The notes under the pieces were generated by a model, which saw only the letters and a program-made list of their open reading frames with translations, had not been told where the DNA came from and made no database searches. The translations under genes and the position numbers were made by a program. From Firm-04 sp045617625 (GTDB lineage: Bacteria > Bacillota > Clostridia > Oscillospirales > Ruminococcaceae): DNA of 12,341 nucleotides. The DNA lies in assembly GCA_045617625.1 (NCBI GenBank), contig JAZLJA010000056.1:1-12341 (forward strand), given 5' to 3'. This document shows positions 1-6,607 of this stretch, in pieces (the stretch's first letter is position 1; each line of letters begins with the position of its first letter).

Positions 1-195
1 AATCTCCGTGTGGCATTGCAGGCAGAACAGGATGTTTTTACGAGATTGATTGCCGGAGTGAATGCCGTGCCGCTTGCAGTAGGATTTGATCGTATTTACG
101 GAAAGACCGAGCTGCTGTGCAATAGAAGTAATTGGTACTCCAGAATCACGCATTGAAGCAATAGCTTGCTTTTGTTCATTTGTCATAGTCAACAT
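1..195 (-). CDS. Helix-turn-helix protein, N-terminal part (runs off window)
   Basis: The minus strand reads MLTMTNEQKQAIASMRDSG and on through a helix-turn-helix (IAQQLGLSVNTIKSYCKRHG, about residues 27-46) to a CLQC pair at the window edge, with no stop. This pattern, an EQK start, an LGLS-NTIKS helix and a following CxxC, recalls small HTH/zinc-ribbon proteins that in Clostridia often sit beside site-specific recombinases; that link is from memory of the family, and no recombinase is visible here. Two starts are possible. ATG at 195 has a weak GTGGA ribosome site that lies inside the terminator stem just upstream. ATG at 186 gives the commoner MTNEQK start but has no good site. I chose 195. 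It follows the esterase gene on the same strand, separated by a strong terminator, so it probably has another promoter or low expression. Confidence 0.6.
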   Translation of the reverse strand, partial: MLTMTNEQKQAIASMRDSGVPITSIAQQLGLSVNTIKSYCKRHGIHSGNQSRKNILFCLQCHTEI

Positions 196-196
196 G

Positions 197-239
197 AAAA
201 AATCCACAGTGAACGGCGAATGCGTTCACTGTGGATTTT
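197..239 (-). terminator. Rho-independent terminator after the esterase gene
   Basis: Positions 199-215 and 223-239 form a perfect 17-bp inverted repeat around a 7-base loop. Read on the minus strand it starts 14 bases after the esterase stop codon and ends in six T (197-202). On the plus strand the tail is only four T, so the main direction is minus. The T-run touches the start codon of the next minus-strand gene. Confidence 0.9.
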
Positions 240-252
240 GGGATTCATGCAA

Positions 253-2523
253 TCAAGCTTTGAACAGGCAGCGAATGAAATTATACATCAGGGGGATGAC
301 GGTGTTGCTGTCATGACCGCCGCCCGGGACGGAAATGAAGATGTTTTCGGTGCCGTGCTCGGTGAACAGCTTGGAATACTGTTCGGGATAGCTGCCAACC
401 ATCGAGTCGTTGGTGCCGCCAGCGATCATCAGGACATAGGGCTCATAGGGGGCATCGATGCGCATATCGTCCTTGCTCATGACACCGGGGTGATTCATGA
501 ACTGATCCTGTGTCGGAAAGATGCCGGGAGCAGGTGCGCCCGCGCCGATATAACCGATTTTGTCGCAGCATTTCATGCCGATGTAGAGCGATTCTCTGCC
601 GCCCATCGAAAATCCTGCGACAGCGGTGTTTTCGCGTCCCGTTTTGACAGGATAGTGCGATTCGATATAGGGCATCAGGCTGTCAGGGAGATCTTCGACA
701 AATGCATCGTAGTAGGGGACATCCTCCGAGCCGTTGCCCGATTCCGTGGTACGTGCAGGGTTGGTGTACTGATGGGTGAACACAATAATCATGGGCTCGG
801 CTTCGCCGCTTTTGATGAGGTTTGTGGCGATCTCGCGCACGCCCATACCGTTGAGCATTGCCGATTCATCGCCGCCGTAGCCGTGATTGACATAGAACAC
901 AGGATATTTCTTGTTTTTGTCGTAGGAGGGAGGCAGCCAGACATTCGCGCCCTTGTCGTGATTGGCTTTTTTGGAAAAATAGGTGATGTGTTCGACGGTG
1001 CCTTCCGCCTTTGCAAGTGCAGAACTCGGCACATTGACGGTGATCTGGTTTTTGATTGTCGCCATGTAGTCGGTATTGTGCTGTTCTTCGCCGCTTTCCG
1101 CACCATCCGTCAGGAGACGTTTGAGCAATGTGAGGTCTTTGGCATTCAGCTGACCGTTATTGTCCATGTCGGCAGTCTCGAAACTGAGTGTGGTCTGCTT
1201 GGTCAGGAGATAATTGAGAAGTGCGGTGACATCGGTGCTGTCGATTTTGCCGTTCTGGTCGACATCGCCCGTTTCATAAACGGGTGTGCCGTCGGTTTTC
1301 ATGACGGTCACTTCGTCGAGGAAGAAATCGCAGGTTTCGGTGTCGGTTTCGATATACAGCGTGGGATTGGAACCTTCTTTCACGAGATAATTCTTGCCGG
1401 AAAGCTCCACCCATTTGCCTGATGCAGCATTGACCTCGGCAAAAGTGTCATACACAGCACCGTCGCTGCCGTCATATTGCATGGTCAGCTTGAAATGCAC
1501 GGTATCGCCCGTGTTCTGCTTCACATTGGTCGTCACGCTGATGTAAGTGCCCTCCGGGCAGCGTTTGCTGCTGATGGCATATGCAATGCCGTTCCACGAT
1601 GCCGTGCGGTTGGTGACGGCGGCTGAGCCGCTGCCTTCAGCTGCTTCCTTCGTGGAAAGTTCGACACTTGCATCGCCGCGCCCTTTCCAGCCTGAAAGAC
1701 TGCTTTCAAAATCGGAGTGTAGCAGAAGCGGGTCGTTCGGGTCATAGGGTTCAACGGACTGTGCGAGATAATCTTCGATCACGCCTGCCCAGAATGCACC
1801 CATTTTTTCATAGCCTGTGCCGCTCGGATGCAGTTGGTCAGAGCCCATATCCGCCATGCCGTTGAGGCAGCCGTGAACATCGGCGAACTGCACGTTGTCG
1901 CCGTAGGATTCTGCAACTTTCTGTACGGTGCTGTTATAATTGCCGACGCGCTGTGCATTGCCGCCGTATGCGGTAAATTCGGGGATCGAGCCCATAAAAA
2001 TGACACCATCCTCAGGCATATTTCCGAGTATATAGTCGATGAGGGCGTGCAGATCTTTTTCGCAGTCGTTCAGATTGCGGTTTGCGGTCATGTCGTTTGT
2101 GCCGATTATCAGCAGCACGATATCGGGCTGTGCCTGTTTGACGGCGTTCTTTTTCTGGAGCACCTCCAGAAGTCCGTTTTCGCCCCAGCTTGGAATGGGA
2201 TACTGCTGTTTGATGGTGTATCCGCTGTAACCTGCATGGTTATTGTCATACTGAACGGATTGACCTTTGTAGTTGAAGCTTGCCGAGTTGTTGCCCTCGG
2301 GTCCGACCAGATCAAAGGAAATGCCTGCCTGCTTGAGGTTATAGTCCAGATATTTGCGGTAGCCGCCGTCCTCGCCCAAACCGAACGTGATGGAGTCACC
2401 GATCGGCATGATGTTGACCTGATCTGCTGCGCAAACGTCGAGTTCGGGCGGCAGTTTGGTCAGGGAGAACAGAGATGTGACAGCTGTAACGGCGGCTGTC
2501 AGGAAAGCTGTAAGTTTTTTCAT
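253..2523 (-). CDS. Secreted cellulosomal bifunctional esterase (CE3-like, CBM22-like, dockerin, CE1-like)
   Basis: A 756-residue exported enzyme. I use ATG at 2523 because AGGGGGA (2531-2537) stands 7 bases before it; the in-frame TTG at 2529 would be too close. A signal peptide (MKKLTAFLTAAVT) fills about residues 1-33. An SGNH domain of CE3 acetylxylan-esterase type spans about 36-255: GDSIT with Ser44, GTND at 141-144, DQLH with Asp229/His232. A CBM22-like beta domain (about 265-409, with the NRTASWNG motif) should bind xylan. A type I dockerin (419-472) has two calcium loops, DVDQNGKIDSTD and DMDNNGQLNAKD. The C-terminal alpha/beta hydrolase (about 488-756) is CE1/feruloyl-esterase-like: GFSMGG with Ser639, Asp706 candidate, GGGHD with His737. 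All catalytic residues look intact. Expected role: removing acetyl and possibly feruloyl groups from xylan while docked on a cellulosome. Family numbers are judged by eye; substrate is inferred. Confidence 0.92.
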   Translation of the reverse strand: MKKLTAFLTAAVTAVTSLFSLTKLPPELDVCAADQVNIMPIGDSITFGLGEDGGYRKYLDYNLKQAGISFDLVGPEGNNSASFNYKGQSVQYDNNHAGYSGYTIKQQYPIPSWGENGLLEVLQKKNAVKQAQPDIVLLIIGTNDMTANRNLNDCEKDLHALIDYILGNMPEDGVIFMGSIPEFTAYGGNAQRVGNYNSTVQKVAESYGDNVQFADVHGCLNGMADMGSDQLHPSGTGYEKMGAFWAGVIEDYLAQSVEPYDPNDPLLLHSDFESSLSGWKGRGDASVELSTKEAAEGSGSAAVTNRTASWNGIAYAISSKRCPEGTYISVTTNVKQNTGDTVHFKLTMQYDGSDGAVYDTFAEVNAASGKWVELSGKNYLVKEGSNPTLYIETDTETCDFFLDEVTVMKTDGTPVYETGDVDQNGKIDSTDVTALLNYLLTKQTTLSFETADMDNNGQLNAKDLTLLKRLLTDGAESGEEQHNTDYMATIKNQITVNVPSSALAKAEGTVEHITYFSKKANHDKGANVWLPPSYDKNKKYPVFYVNHGYGGDESAMLNGMGVREIATNLIKSGEAEPMIIVFTHQYTNPARTTESGNGSEDVPYYDAFVEDLPDSLMPYIESHYPVKTGRENTAVAGFSMGGRESLYIGMKCCDKIGYIGAGAPAPGIFPTQDQFMNHPGVMSKDDMRIDAPYEPYVLMIAGGTNDSMVGSYPEQYSKLFTEHGTENIFISVPGGGHDSNTVIPLMYNFIRCLFKA

Positions 2524-2547
2524 GAACAAATCCCCCTAAAAAAGAAT

Positions 2548-2575
2548 TGTATATAGTATATCGCTTAATTGTCAA
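2548..2575 (-). promoter_or_regulatory. Sigma-A type promoter for the esterase gene
   Basis: On the minus strand a perfect TTGACA (2570-2575) is followed after 16 bases by TATACA (2548-2553). The predicted start near 2541 gives a very short leader that begins just before the AGGGGGA ribosome site. The spacing is one base under optimum and the -10 is imperfect. Confidence 0.6.
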
Positions 2576-2740
2576 AAAAGCAATATCATCCTAAAATATT
2601 TGACAGAAACCATAACATACAGCAATGCGACAAGTGTCATATCACAATCATCGGAATGCTGTCCAATGATAGACATTATAGCACGGATTCATTGCCGATG
2701 AAAGCACTTTTGTAATCCGCGATTGTGCAATGTTCTCATA

Positions 2741-2769
2741 TTGACTTTTGCCTTGTAATATGCTATAAT
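2741..2769 (+). promoter_or_regulatory. Strong sigma-A promoter for the DUF3795 operon
   Basis: TTGACT (2741-2746), a 17-base spacer, then TATAAT (2764-2769), with an extended -10 TGC directly before it. Transcription would start near 2776, giving an 82-base leader before the DUF3795 start codon. It fires away from the esterase promoter. The 330 bases between the two genes hold only these promoters and the leader. Confidence 0.85.
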
Positions 2770-2857
2770 GCGGATGTGAGGGGAGACAGCCCTTGTAAAT
2801 GGCGCATCTGAGGAACGTCTTGCTTTTGCTTTGCGCCGATTCGCATGAGGTGAATGT

Positions 2858-3232
2858 ATGAAACGTGAATATGGAATCGCAAGATGCGGGCTTGCCTGCT
2901 GTCTTTGCGCAGAGAATGACACCTGTCACGGGTGTAATTCAGGTGAGTGCCCCGATAAGGAATGGTGTGAAAACCGCAAATGTTCGATGGCAAAAGAACT
3001 TTCAAACTGCTTTGAATGCGGCGAGGAGTGCCGTAGGGGACTGCTTTCCAAAATCAAGCCCTATGGCTTCACGCTGTTTGTCAAACGATATGGCATGGAG
3101 GAATTGTTGGATTGTCTGGAACGCAATGAACAGCAGGGCGTCGTCTATCATCGTGCGGGTGTTGTGGGCGATTACGACGATTTTGACGATGTGGAGAAAC
3201 TCATTGCATTTATCCGTTCAGGCAAACGATGA
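2858..3232 (+). CDS. DUF3795-family cysteine-rich protein
   Basis: A 124-residue cytosolic protein with GAGGTG 5 bases before its ATG. It has 13 cysteines, nearly all in the first 58 residues: RCGLACCLC (10, 14, 15, 17), CxxC at 23/26, Cys31, 37, 42, and CxxCxxxC at 51/54/58. This is the layout of the DUF3795 family, thought to bind zinc or another metal and of unknown function. The C-terminal half (62-124) is cysteine-poor with an acidic DYDDFDD stretch and is probably helical. It is the first gene after a strong promoter, and the next gene follows after 31 bases, so the two are likely co-transcribed. No signal peptide or membrane segment is visible. Gene identity is well supported; function is unknown. 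Confidence 0.88.
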   Translation: MKREYGIARCGLACCLCAENDTCHGCNSGECPDKEWCENRKCSMAKELSNCFECGEECRRGLLSKIKPYGFTLFVKRYGMEELLDCLERNEQQGVVYHRAGVVGDYDDFDDVEKLIAFIRSGKR

Positions 3233-3263
3233 ATGATATGTTTTTTGCAAGGAGGACATTCGT

Positions 3264-3560
3264 ATGGATACATCTCAAAAGCAGCCGCGAAAAATCGGAT
3301 TTTTCATTTTTGCTCTTTTGATCGCCCTTGCAGGCATCGTTTTATTTTTCGCGCTTGATTCTGCCCTGCCTGACGGTTTTCATGTGGATACGCCCAAATA
3401 TGTTGCTGCTGCTGCGGTGCTTGTCGCTGAATTTGTGCTGTATCTTCTGCGGTATCGCCGTGCAGTCAAACTGCTGCCCGCGATTTTGTGGATTTTGTTC
3501 TGCGCTGCACTCAGTGCAGTTCTTGCATTTTTGAGGATTCTTGCGCTGCAGGGTCCGTGA
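3264..3560 (+). CDS. Small three-helix membrane protein, unknown function
   Basis: 98 residues with a near-perfect AAGGAGGA ribosome site (3249-3256) 7 bases before ATG. Hydrophobic segments at about 11-31, 46-62 and 70-92 suggest three membrane helices. A basic start (KQPRK) and basic loop (RYRRAVK, 63-69) imply that the N-terminus and the second loop face the cytosol. No known motif is seen. It is the second gene of a two-gene unit with the DUF3795 protein and is closed by a strong terminator 7 bases after its stop. I do not recognise it. Confidence 0.8.
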   Translation: MDTSQKQPRKIGFFIFALLIALAGIVLFFALDSALPDGFHVDTPKYVAAAAVLVAEFVLYLLRYRRAVKLLPAILWILFCAALSAVLAFLRILALQGP

Positions 3561-3566
3561 TAAACC

Positions 3567-3600
3567 AAAACCCCCGTTCCAACATCGGAACGGGGGTTTT
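3567..3600 (+). terminator. Terminator, probably bidirectional
   Basis: A perfect 14-bp stem (3567-3580 with 3587-3600; AAAACCCCCGTTCC) and a 6-base loop. The stem ends in four T on either strand, so it can stop the plus-strand two-gene unit and also transcription from the minus-strand dockerin remnant at 3630. Confidence 0.92.
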
Positions 3601-3629
3601 CGGTTTATTGCTCATGGGAAACCGTCAGC

Positions 3630-3789
3630 TTAATTGTCAAAGAGATGGGGATTGCCAAGCTCAGAATAATCAATCATGCGTGCGATAAACTTGAGCAGCA
3701 TCATGATGTCTTGTCCGTCAAAAACAGCCATCTTCAGATACATCTTCGGTTACTGCAATACACAAAGAATCAACAGCTTCAATGTTGGC
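3630..3789 (-). pseudogene. Frameshifted dockerin-like 3' fragment
   Basis: On the minus strand one frame reads ANIEAVDSLCIAVTEDVSED then GCF. A second frame continues DGQDIMMLLKFIARMIDYSE and ends with TAA at 3630-3632. Joined by removing one T from a five-T run (A3720-3724 on the plus strand), the fragment gives DVSEDGCFDGQD, a full 12-residue calcium loop (D1, S3, D5, D9, D12) followed by the hydrophobic helix typical of a dockerin repeat. Only one repeat is visible; the usual partner repeat upstream is not found, and stops occur in all frames beyond it. Its end lies 30 bases from a terminator that would serve a minus-strand gene. I infer the remnant tail of a lost cellulosomal gene. A chance match remains possible. 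Confidence 0.4.
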
Positions 3790-4108
3790 GGTCTCCCACC
3801 TGTGGCGCTAAGATCTTCAACAAAGCTGACTCACTATGCCGCCTGATAACTGTCTATTTCAGATTTTGGGTATTCTCTGACTGCACATTTCTTGACAATT
3901 CCATCCAAACAGTGGCTGCATTCGTGCTGCGGAAATTGTGTCCGTTTTCAACATACTGGAATGTGAACAAAAGGGTACCCTGTTTTTGGGGCGATTTATA
4001 ACTTCCGCTAAAAAGAGTCCGAAAGCCTTTACATTCGGTTCTTTTTCTGATACGATAAAAGTATATCATTCTGAAATGATATTAACATTTGGAAAAGAGG
4101 ACAATCAT
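3790..4108 (+). other. Gene-free region upstream of the ABC importer, two hairpins
   Basis: I see no credible gene here. Two structures stand before the binding-protein gene. First, 4010-4023 and 4034-4046 form an imperfect hairpin (AAAAAGA plus CCGAA arms, small bulge) ending in five T, resembling a terminator or attenuator. Second, ATATCATT-CTGA-AATGATAT (4063-4082) is an exact 8-bp inverted repeat that could be an operator. A poor promoter candidate, TTACAT (4029-4034) and TACGAT (4051-4056) with a 16-base spacer, overlaps the first hairpin. The true promoter is uncertain. Confidence 0.4.
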
Positions 4109-4957
4109 ATGAAAAAGAATACGATCAGTAAACTGTTCACAGGTCTGTTTGCGTTTGCCATGATGTTTTCATGCTGCGCCTGCGGCGAAAACAGCGGCAA
4201 TGCTTCCTCAACGGCTGATTCCGCAGCCTCTGCCGATGCAGATGAATCGCTGCAAAAAGTCAAGGATGCAGGCAAGTTTGTGCTTGGATTGGATGCAAGC
4301 TTTGAGCCGATGGGCTATACCGATGAAAACGATGAGATCGTCGGCTTTGACATCGACCTTGCAGCAGAAGTCTGCAAGCGCATGGGTGTAGAGCTCGTCA
4401 AGCAGCCCATCAACTGGGATACGAAGGAAGAAGATCTGAACGGCGGCAGAATCGACTGCATTTGGAACGGAATGTCCGTCAACGCATCGCGCGAACAAGA
4501 AATGAACCTTTCCGAGCCGTATATGAAAAATGCGATGGTTTTCTGTGTGCCTGCCGATAGTACCGCAGCATCCATGAATGATCTTGCATCCGCAAAAATC
4601 GGCGTGCAGAACGGTTCCACCGCACAGGAGATTCTGGAAGGTTCCGCTATTGGTTCCACGATGACCGAACAGCTGCTGCCCACCAATGTCGAAGCTCTGA
4701 TGCAGATGGACAGTGGTCTGGTGGATGCAGTCTTCCTTGATTCCGTGGTTGCTGAATACAAGATCGCATCGGACAGCAAAAATTGGAAGATCCTGCCCGA
4801 TGGACTGGAAGAAGAAGCGTATGCGATCGGATTCCGCAAGGGCGACCAGAAGCTGCGCGATGAGGTGCAGAAAATTCTCGGCGAAATGAAAGCCGATGGT
4901 ACGGTTGCAAAAATCTCGACCGAATGGTTCGGTTCTGATGTGACGACGATCAAATAA
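4109..4957 (+). CDS. Amino-acid ABC transporter substrate-binding lipoprotein
   Basis: 282 residues, family 3 solute-binding protein, anchored outside the membrane and passing a polar amino acid to the permease encoded next. The start is ATG at 4109 after AAAAGAGGA; frames opening earlier lack a signal peptide. Residues 1-21 are a lipoprotein signal (MKKNTISKLFTGLFAF), with Cys22 or Cys25 as the lipidated residue. A Ser/Ala/Asp-rich linker (27-47) follows. The binding domain shows LGLDASFEPMGY (59-70), GFDIDLAAEVCKRMG (79-93), a ligand-type Arg128 in the NASREQ segment, NGST (168-171) and Asp211 before the second lobe hinge. Length is normal for the family. Ligand is not decided by sequence alone; glutamine, cystine, arginine or histidine types are all possible. 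It is separated from the permease by a terminator and a fresh promoter. Confidence 0.92.
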   Translation: MKKNTISKLFTGLFAFAMMFSCCACGENSGNASSTADSAASADADESLQKVKDAGKFVLGLDASFEPMGYTDENDEIVGFDIDLAAEVCKRMGVELVKQPINWDTKEEDLNGGRIDCIWNGMSVNASREQEMNLSEPYMKNAMVFCVPADSTAASMNDLASAKIGVQNGSTAQEILEGSAIGSTMTEQLLPTNVEALMQMDSGLVDAVFLDSVVAEYKIASDSKNWKILPDGLEEEAYAIGFRKGDQKLRDEVQKILGEMKADGTVAKISTEWFGSDVTTIK

Positions 4958-4960
4958 TTG

Positions 4961-4997
4961 AAAAACGCTCGAATGTGATTGCATTCGGGCGTTTTTT
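4961..4997 (+). terminator. Terminator between binding protein and permease
   Basis: A 15-bp stem (4961-4975 with 4982-4996) has one G-U pair, a 6-base loop and a six-T run (4992-4997). It starts 3 bases after the binding-protein stop codon. If only partly efficient it would make more binding-protein mRNA than permease mRNA. Confidence 0.88.
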
Positions 4998-5007
4998 GTG
5001 GTATAAT
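4979..5007 (+). promoter_or_regulatory. Promoter for permease and ATPase, embedded in the terminator
   Basis: TATAAT (5002-5007) carries an extended -10 TGG and lies 17 bases after TTGCAT (4979-4984). The -35 falls in the loop and right arm of the terminator, so the two signals overlap. The predicted start near 5014 is about 23 bases before the permease ATG. Confidence 0.65.
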
Positions 5008-5036
5008 GGATACATCTTGAAAAAGGGGGAATTCCT

Positions 5037-5741
5037 ATGACTCTGGATGAAGTCAGAAAAGTCTTTCTGATTCTCCTCAAATATCTGTTGCCGACGCTGA
5101 GAGTGTTTGGCATGACACTGCTCTTTTCAATTCCGCTCGGCATGATCGTTGCATTGCTGAAAATGTGCAAAGTCAAAATCATTTCGTGGCTGACCAACGT
5201 CTATATTCTGATCATGCGCGGCACACCGCTGATGCTTCAGGTGATTCTTGCATACTTTGCCATTCCGATGCTGCTTCAGAATCCGTCAACGCCTGAATGG
5301 ACACGCTCACTGCTCGGCAATATTGACATCAAGGGCGATTCCTATATGTTCTATGCGGTGCTGGTAGCATTTGTCCTCAACTATGCAGCCTATTTTGCCG
5401 AAATATTCCGCGGCGGAATTGAGTCCATTCCCAAAGGGCAATATGAGGCTGCCGTTTGTCTTGGATTTACGAAAACGCAGACATTTTTCCGTATTGTCCT
5501 ACCGCAGGTTTTCAAACGGGTATTGCCTGCAAGCACCAATGAGATTATAACGCTTGTAAAAGATACATCGCTTGCCAACGTGGTGGCGTATGCAGAGATC
5601 ACCATGAAAGCAAAACAGCAGATGCAGCTTTACAGTTCCCTGACACCGCTGATCATTGCAGGTGTGTTCTATTTTGTGCTTGCAATGATCATGACCGTTG
5701 CTTCCTCTCTGGTTGAGAAGAAGCTGAGCTATTATAAATAA
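5037..5741 (+). CDS. Amino-acid ABC transporter permease (HisM/GlnP type)
   Basis: 234 residues, integral membrane subunit forming the channel, probably as a homodimer since only one permease gene is present. AAGGGGGA ends 6 bases before ATG. Typical family marks are the RGTPLMLQ motif (61-68) and the cytoplasmic EAA loop (137-157, EAAVCLGFTKTQTFFRIVLP), which contacts the ATPase. Hydrophobic segments lie at about 14-41, 52-80, 104-124 and 204-226, with a weaker one near 160-185. Length is normal. The ATPase gene follows after 14 bases, so the two are co-transcribed. Confidence 0.94.
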   Translation: MTLDEVRKVFLILLKYLLPTLRVFGMTLLFSIPLGMIVALLKMCKVKIISWLTNVYILIMRGTPLMLQVILAYFAIPMLLQNPSTPEWTRSLLGNIDIKGDSYMFYAVLVAFVLNYAAYFAEIFRGGIESIPKGQYEAAVCLGFTKTQTFFRIVLPQVFKRVLPASTNEIITLVKDTSLANVVAYAEITMKAKQQMQLYSSLTPLIIAGVFYFVLAMIMTVASSLVEKKLSYYK

Positions 5742-5755
5742 GGGGGAATGTCGAT

Positions 5756-6523
5756 ATGGCTATGCTGGAAGTCAAAAATCTGTGTAAGAGCTTTGAAAAG
5801 CTGGAAGTCCTGAAAGATATTTCCTTTCAGGTGGAGTCGGGCAACGTGGTTGCCATCATTGGACCATCAGGCAGCGGAAAATCCACGCTGTTACGGTGTA
5901 TCAATCAGTTAGAGCGTGCAGACGGCGGAAGTGTCCGTGTTTGCGGACTGGATATGCTGGAACAAAAGGACGGCAAAACAGTCTATGCCACAGCAGAGAC
6001 CTTGCAGCAGATCCGTATGAAGATCGGACTGGTGTTTCAGAATTTCAATTTGTTCCCGCATTTCAGTGTTCTGCGCAATATCACGGAAGCACCGATCCAT
6101 GTTTTGAAGCAAAACCGCGCAGATGCAGAGAAAACAGCGATGTCTCTGTTGCAGAAAATGGGGCTAGAGACAAAAGCTGATGCGTATCCCTGTGAATTAT
6201 CGGGCGGTCAGCAGCAGCGAGTTTCGATTGCGCGTGCGCTTGCGCTCAAACCTGAGATCTTGTTTTTTGACGAGCCGACATCGGCACTTGACCCTGAACT
6301 CACAGGAGAGATTCTCAAGGTCATCAAGGGGCTTGCAAAGGATGGCATGACGATGGTGATTGTCACGCATGAAATGGCATTTGCGCGTGATGTTGCTGAC
6401 CATGTCATCTTTATGGAAAAGGGCGTGATTGCGGAAGAAGGCAGCCCTGACCAGCTCTTCGGCGAATCCGCATCCGAGCGGACCAAGCAGTTTTTGCAGC
6501 GATTCACGGAAGGCGGGCTTTGA
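5756..6523 (+). CDS. Amino-acid ABC transporter ATP-binding protein (GlnQ type)
   Basis: 255 residues, cytosolic ATPase that powers the importer. All motifs are intact: Walker A GPSGSGKST (36-44), Q-loop Gln95 in VFQNFNLFPH, signature LSGGQQQR (148-155), Walker B ILFFDE (168-173), D-loop SALD (176-179) and switch His205 in VTHEMAFARD. The polar amino-acid subfamily is shown by FNLFPH and the THEMAFAR stretch. AGGGGGAA stands 7 bases before ATG at 5756; a second in-frame ATG at 5762 is less well placed. It is the last gene of the importer unit. A short AAACG/CGTTT hairpin just after the stop (6523-6538) could be a weak terminator. Confidence 0.95.
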   Translation: MAMLEVKNLCKSFEKLEVLKDISFQVESGNVVAIIGPSGSGKSTLLRCINQLERADGGSVRVCGLDMLEQKDGKTVYATAETLQQIRMKIGLVFQNFNLFPHFSVLRNITEAPIHVLKQNRADAEKTAMSLLQKMGLETKADAYPCELSGGQQQRVSIARALALKPEILFFDEPTSALDPELTGEILKVIKGLAKDGMTMVIVTHEMAFARDVADHVIFMEKGVIAEEGSPDQLFGESASERTKQFLQRFTEGGL

Positions 6524-6607
6524 AACGGGCTTTCGTTTTGCACCGCTGATCTTGAACGTGAACAGCGTGAATTTGACAGATGAGATTTTGTGAAGGAGTG
6601 TCATAAT

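Noticed and set aside
166..1422. Long plus-strand ORF of 418 codons
   Set aside because: It is the antisense shadow of the esterase gene, whose signal peptide, catalytic motifs and dockerin are clear on the minus strand.
2599..2640. Plus-strand TTGACA near 2599 as a second promoter for the DUF3795 unit
   Set aside because: No -10 at the right distance, and a much better promoter lies at 2741-2769.
3645..4001. Plus-strand 118-residue ORF followed by a terminator-like hairpin
   Set aside because: Composition is rich in Cys, Trp and His without any motif, the ribosome site is poor, and it is antisense to the dockerin-like remnant.
3854..4069. Minus-strand 71-residue ORF upstream of the ABC binding protein
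   Set aside because: No ribosome site, no known motif, and it overlaps the regulatory hairpins of the importer; probably a chance frame.
4208..5197. Long minus-strand ORF of 329 codons across the importer genes
   Set aside because: His- and Phe-rich shadow of the binding-protein gene, crossing the terminator and promoter between two real genes.
6573..6607. TTGACA at 6573 as promoter of the 250-residue membrane protein gene
   Set aside because: The nearest -10-like sequence (CATAAT) is 23 bases away and overlaps the start codon region.
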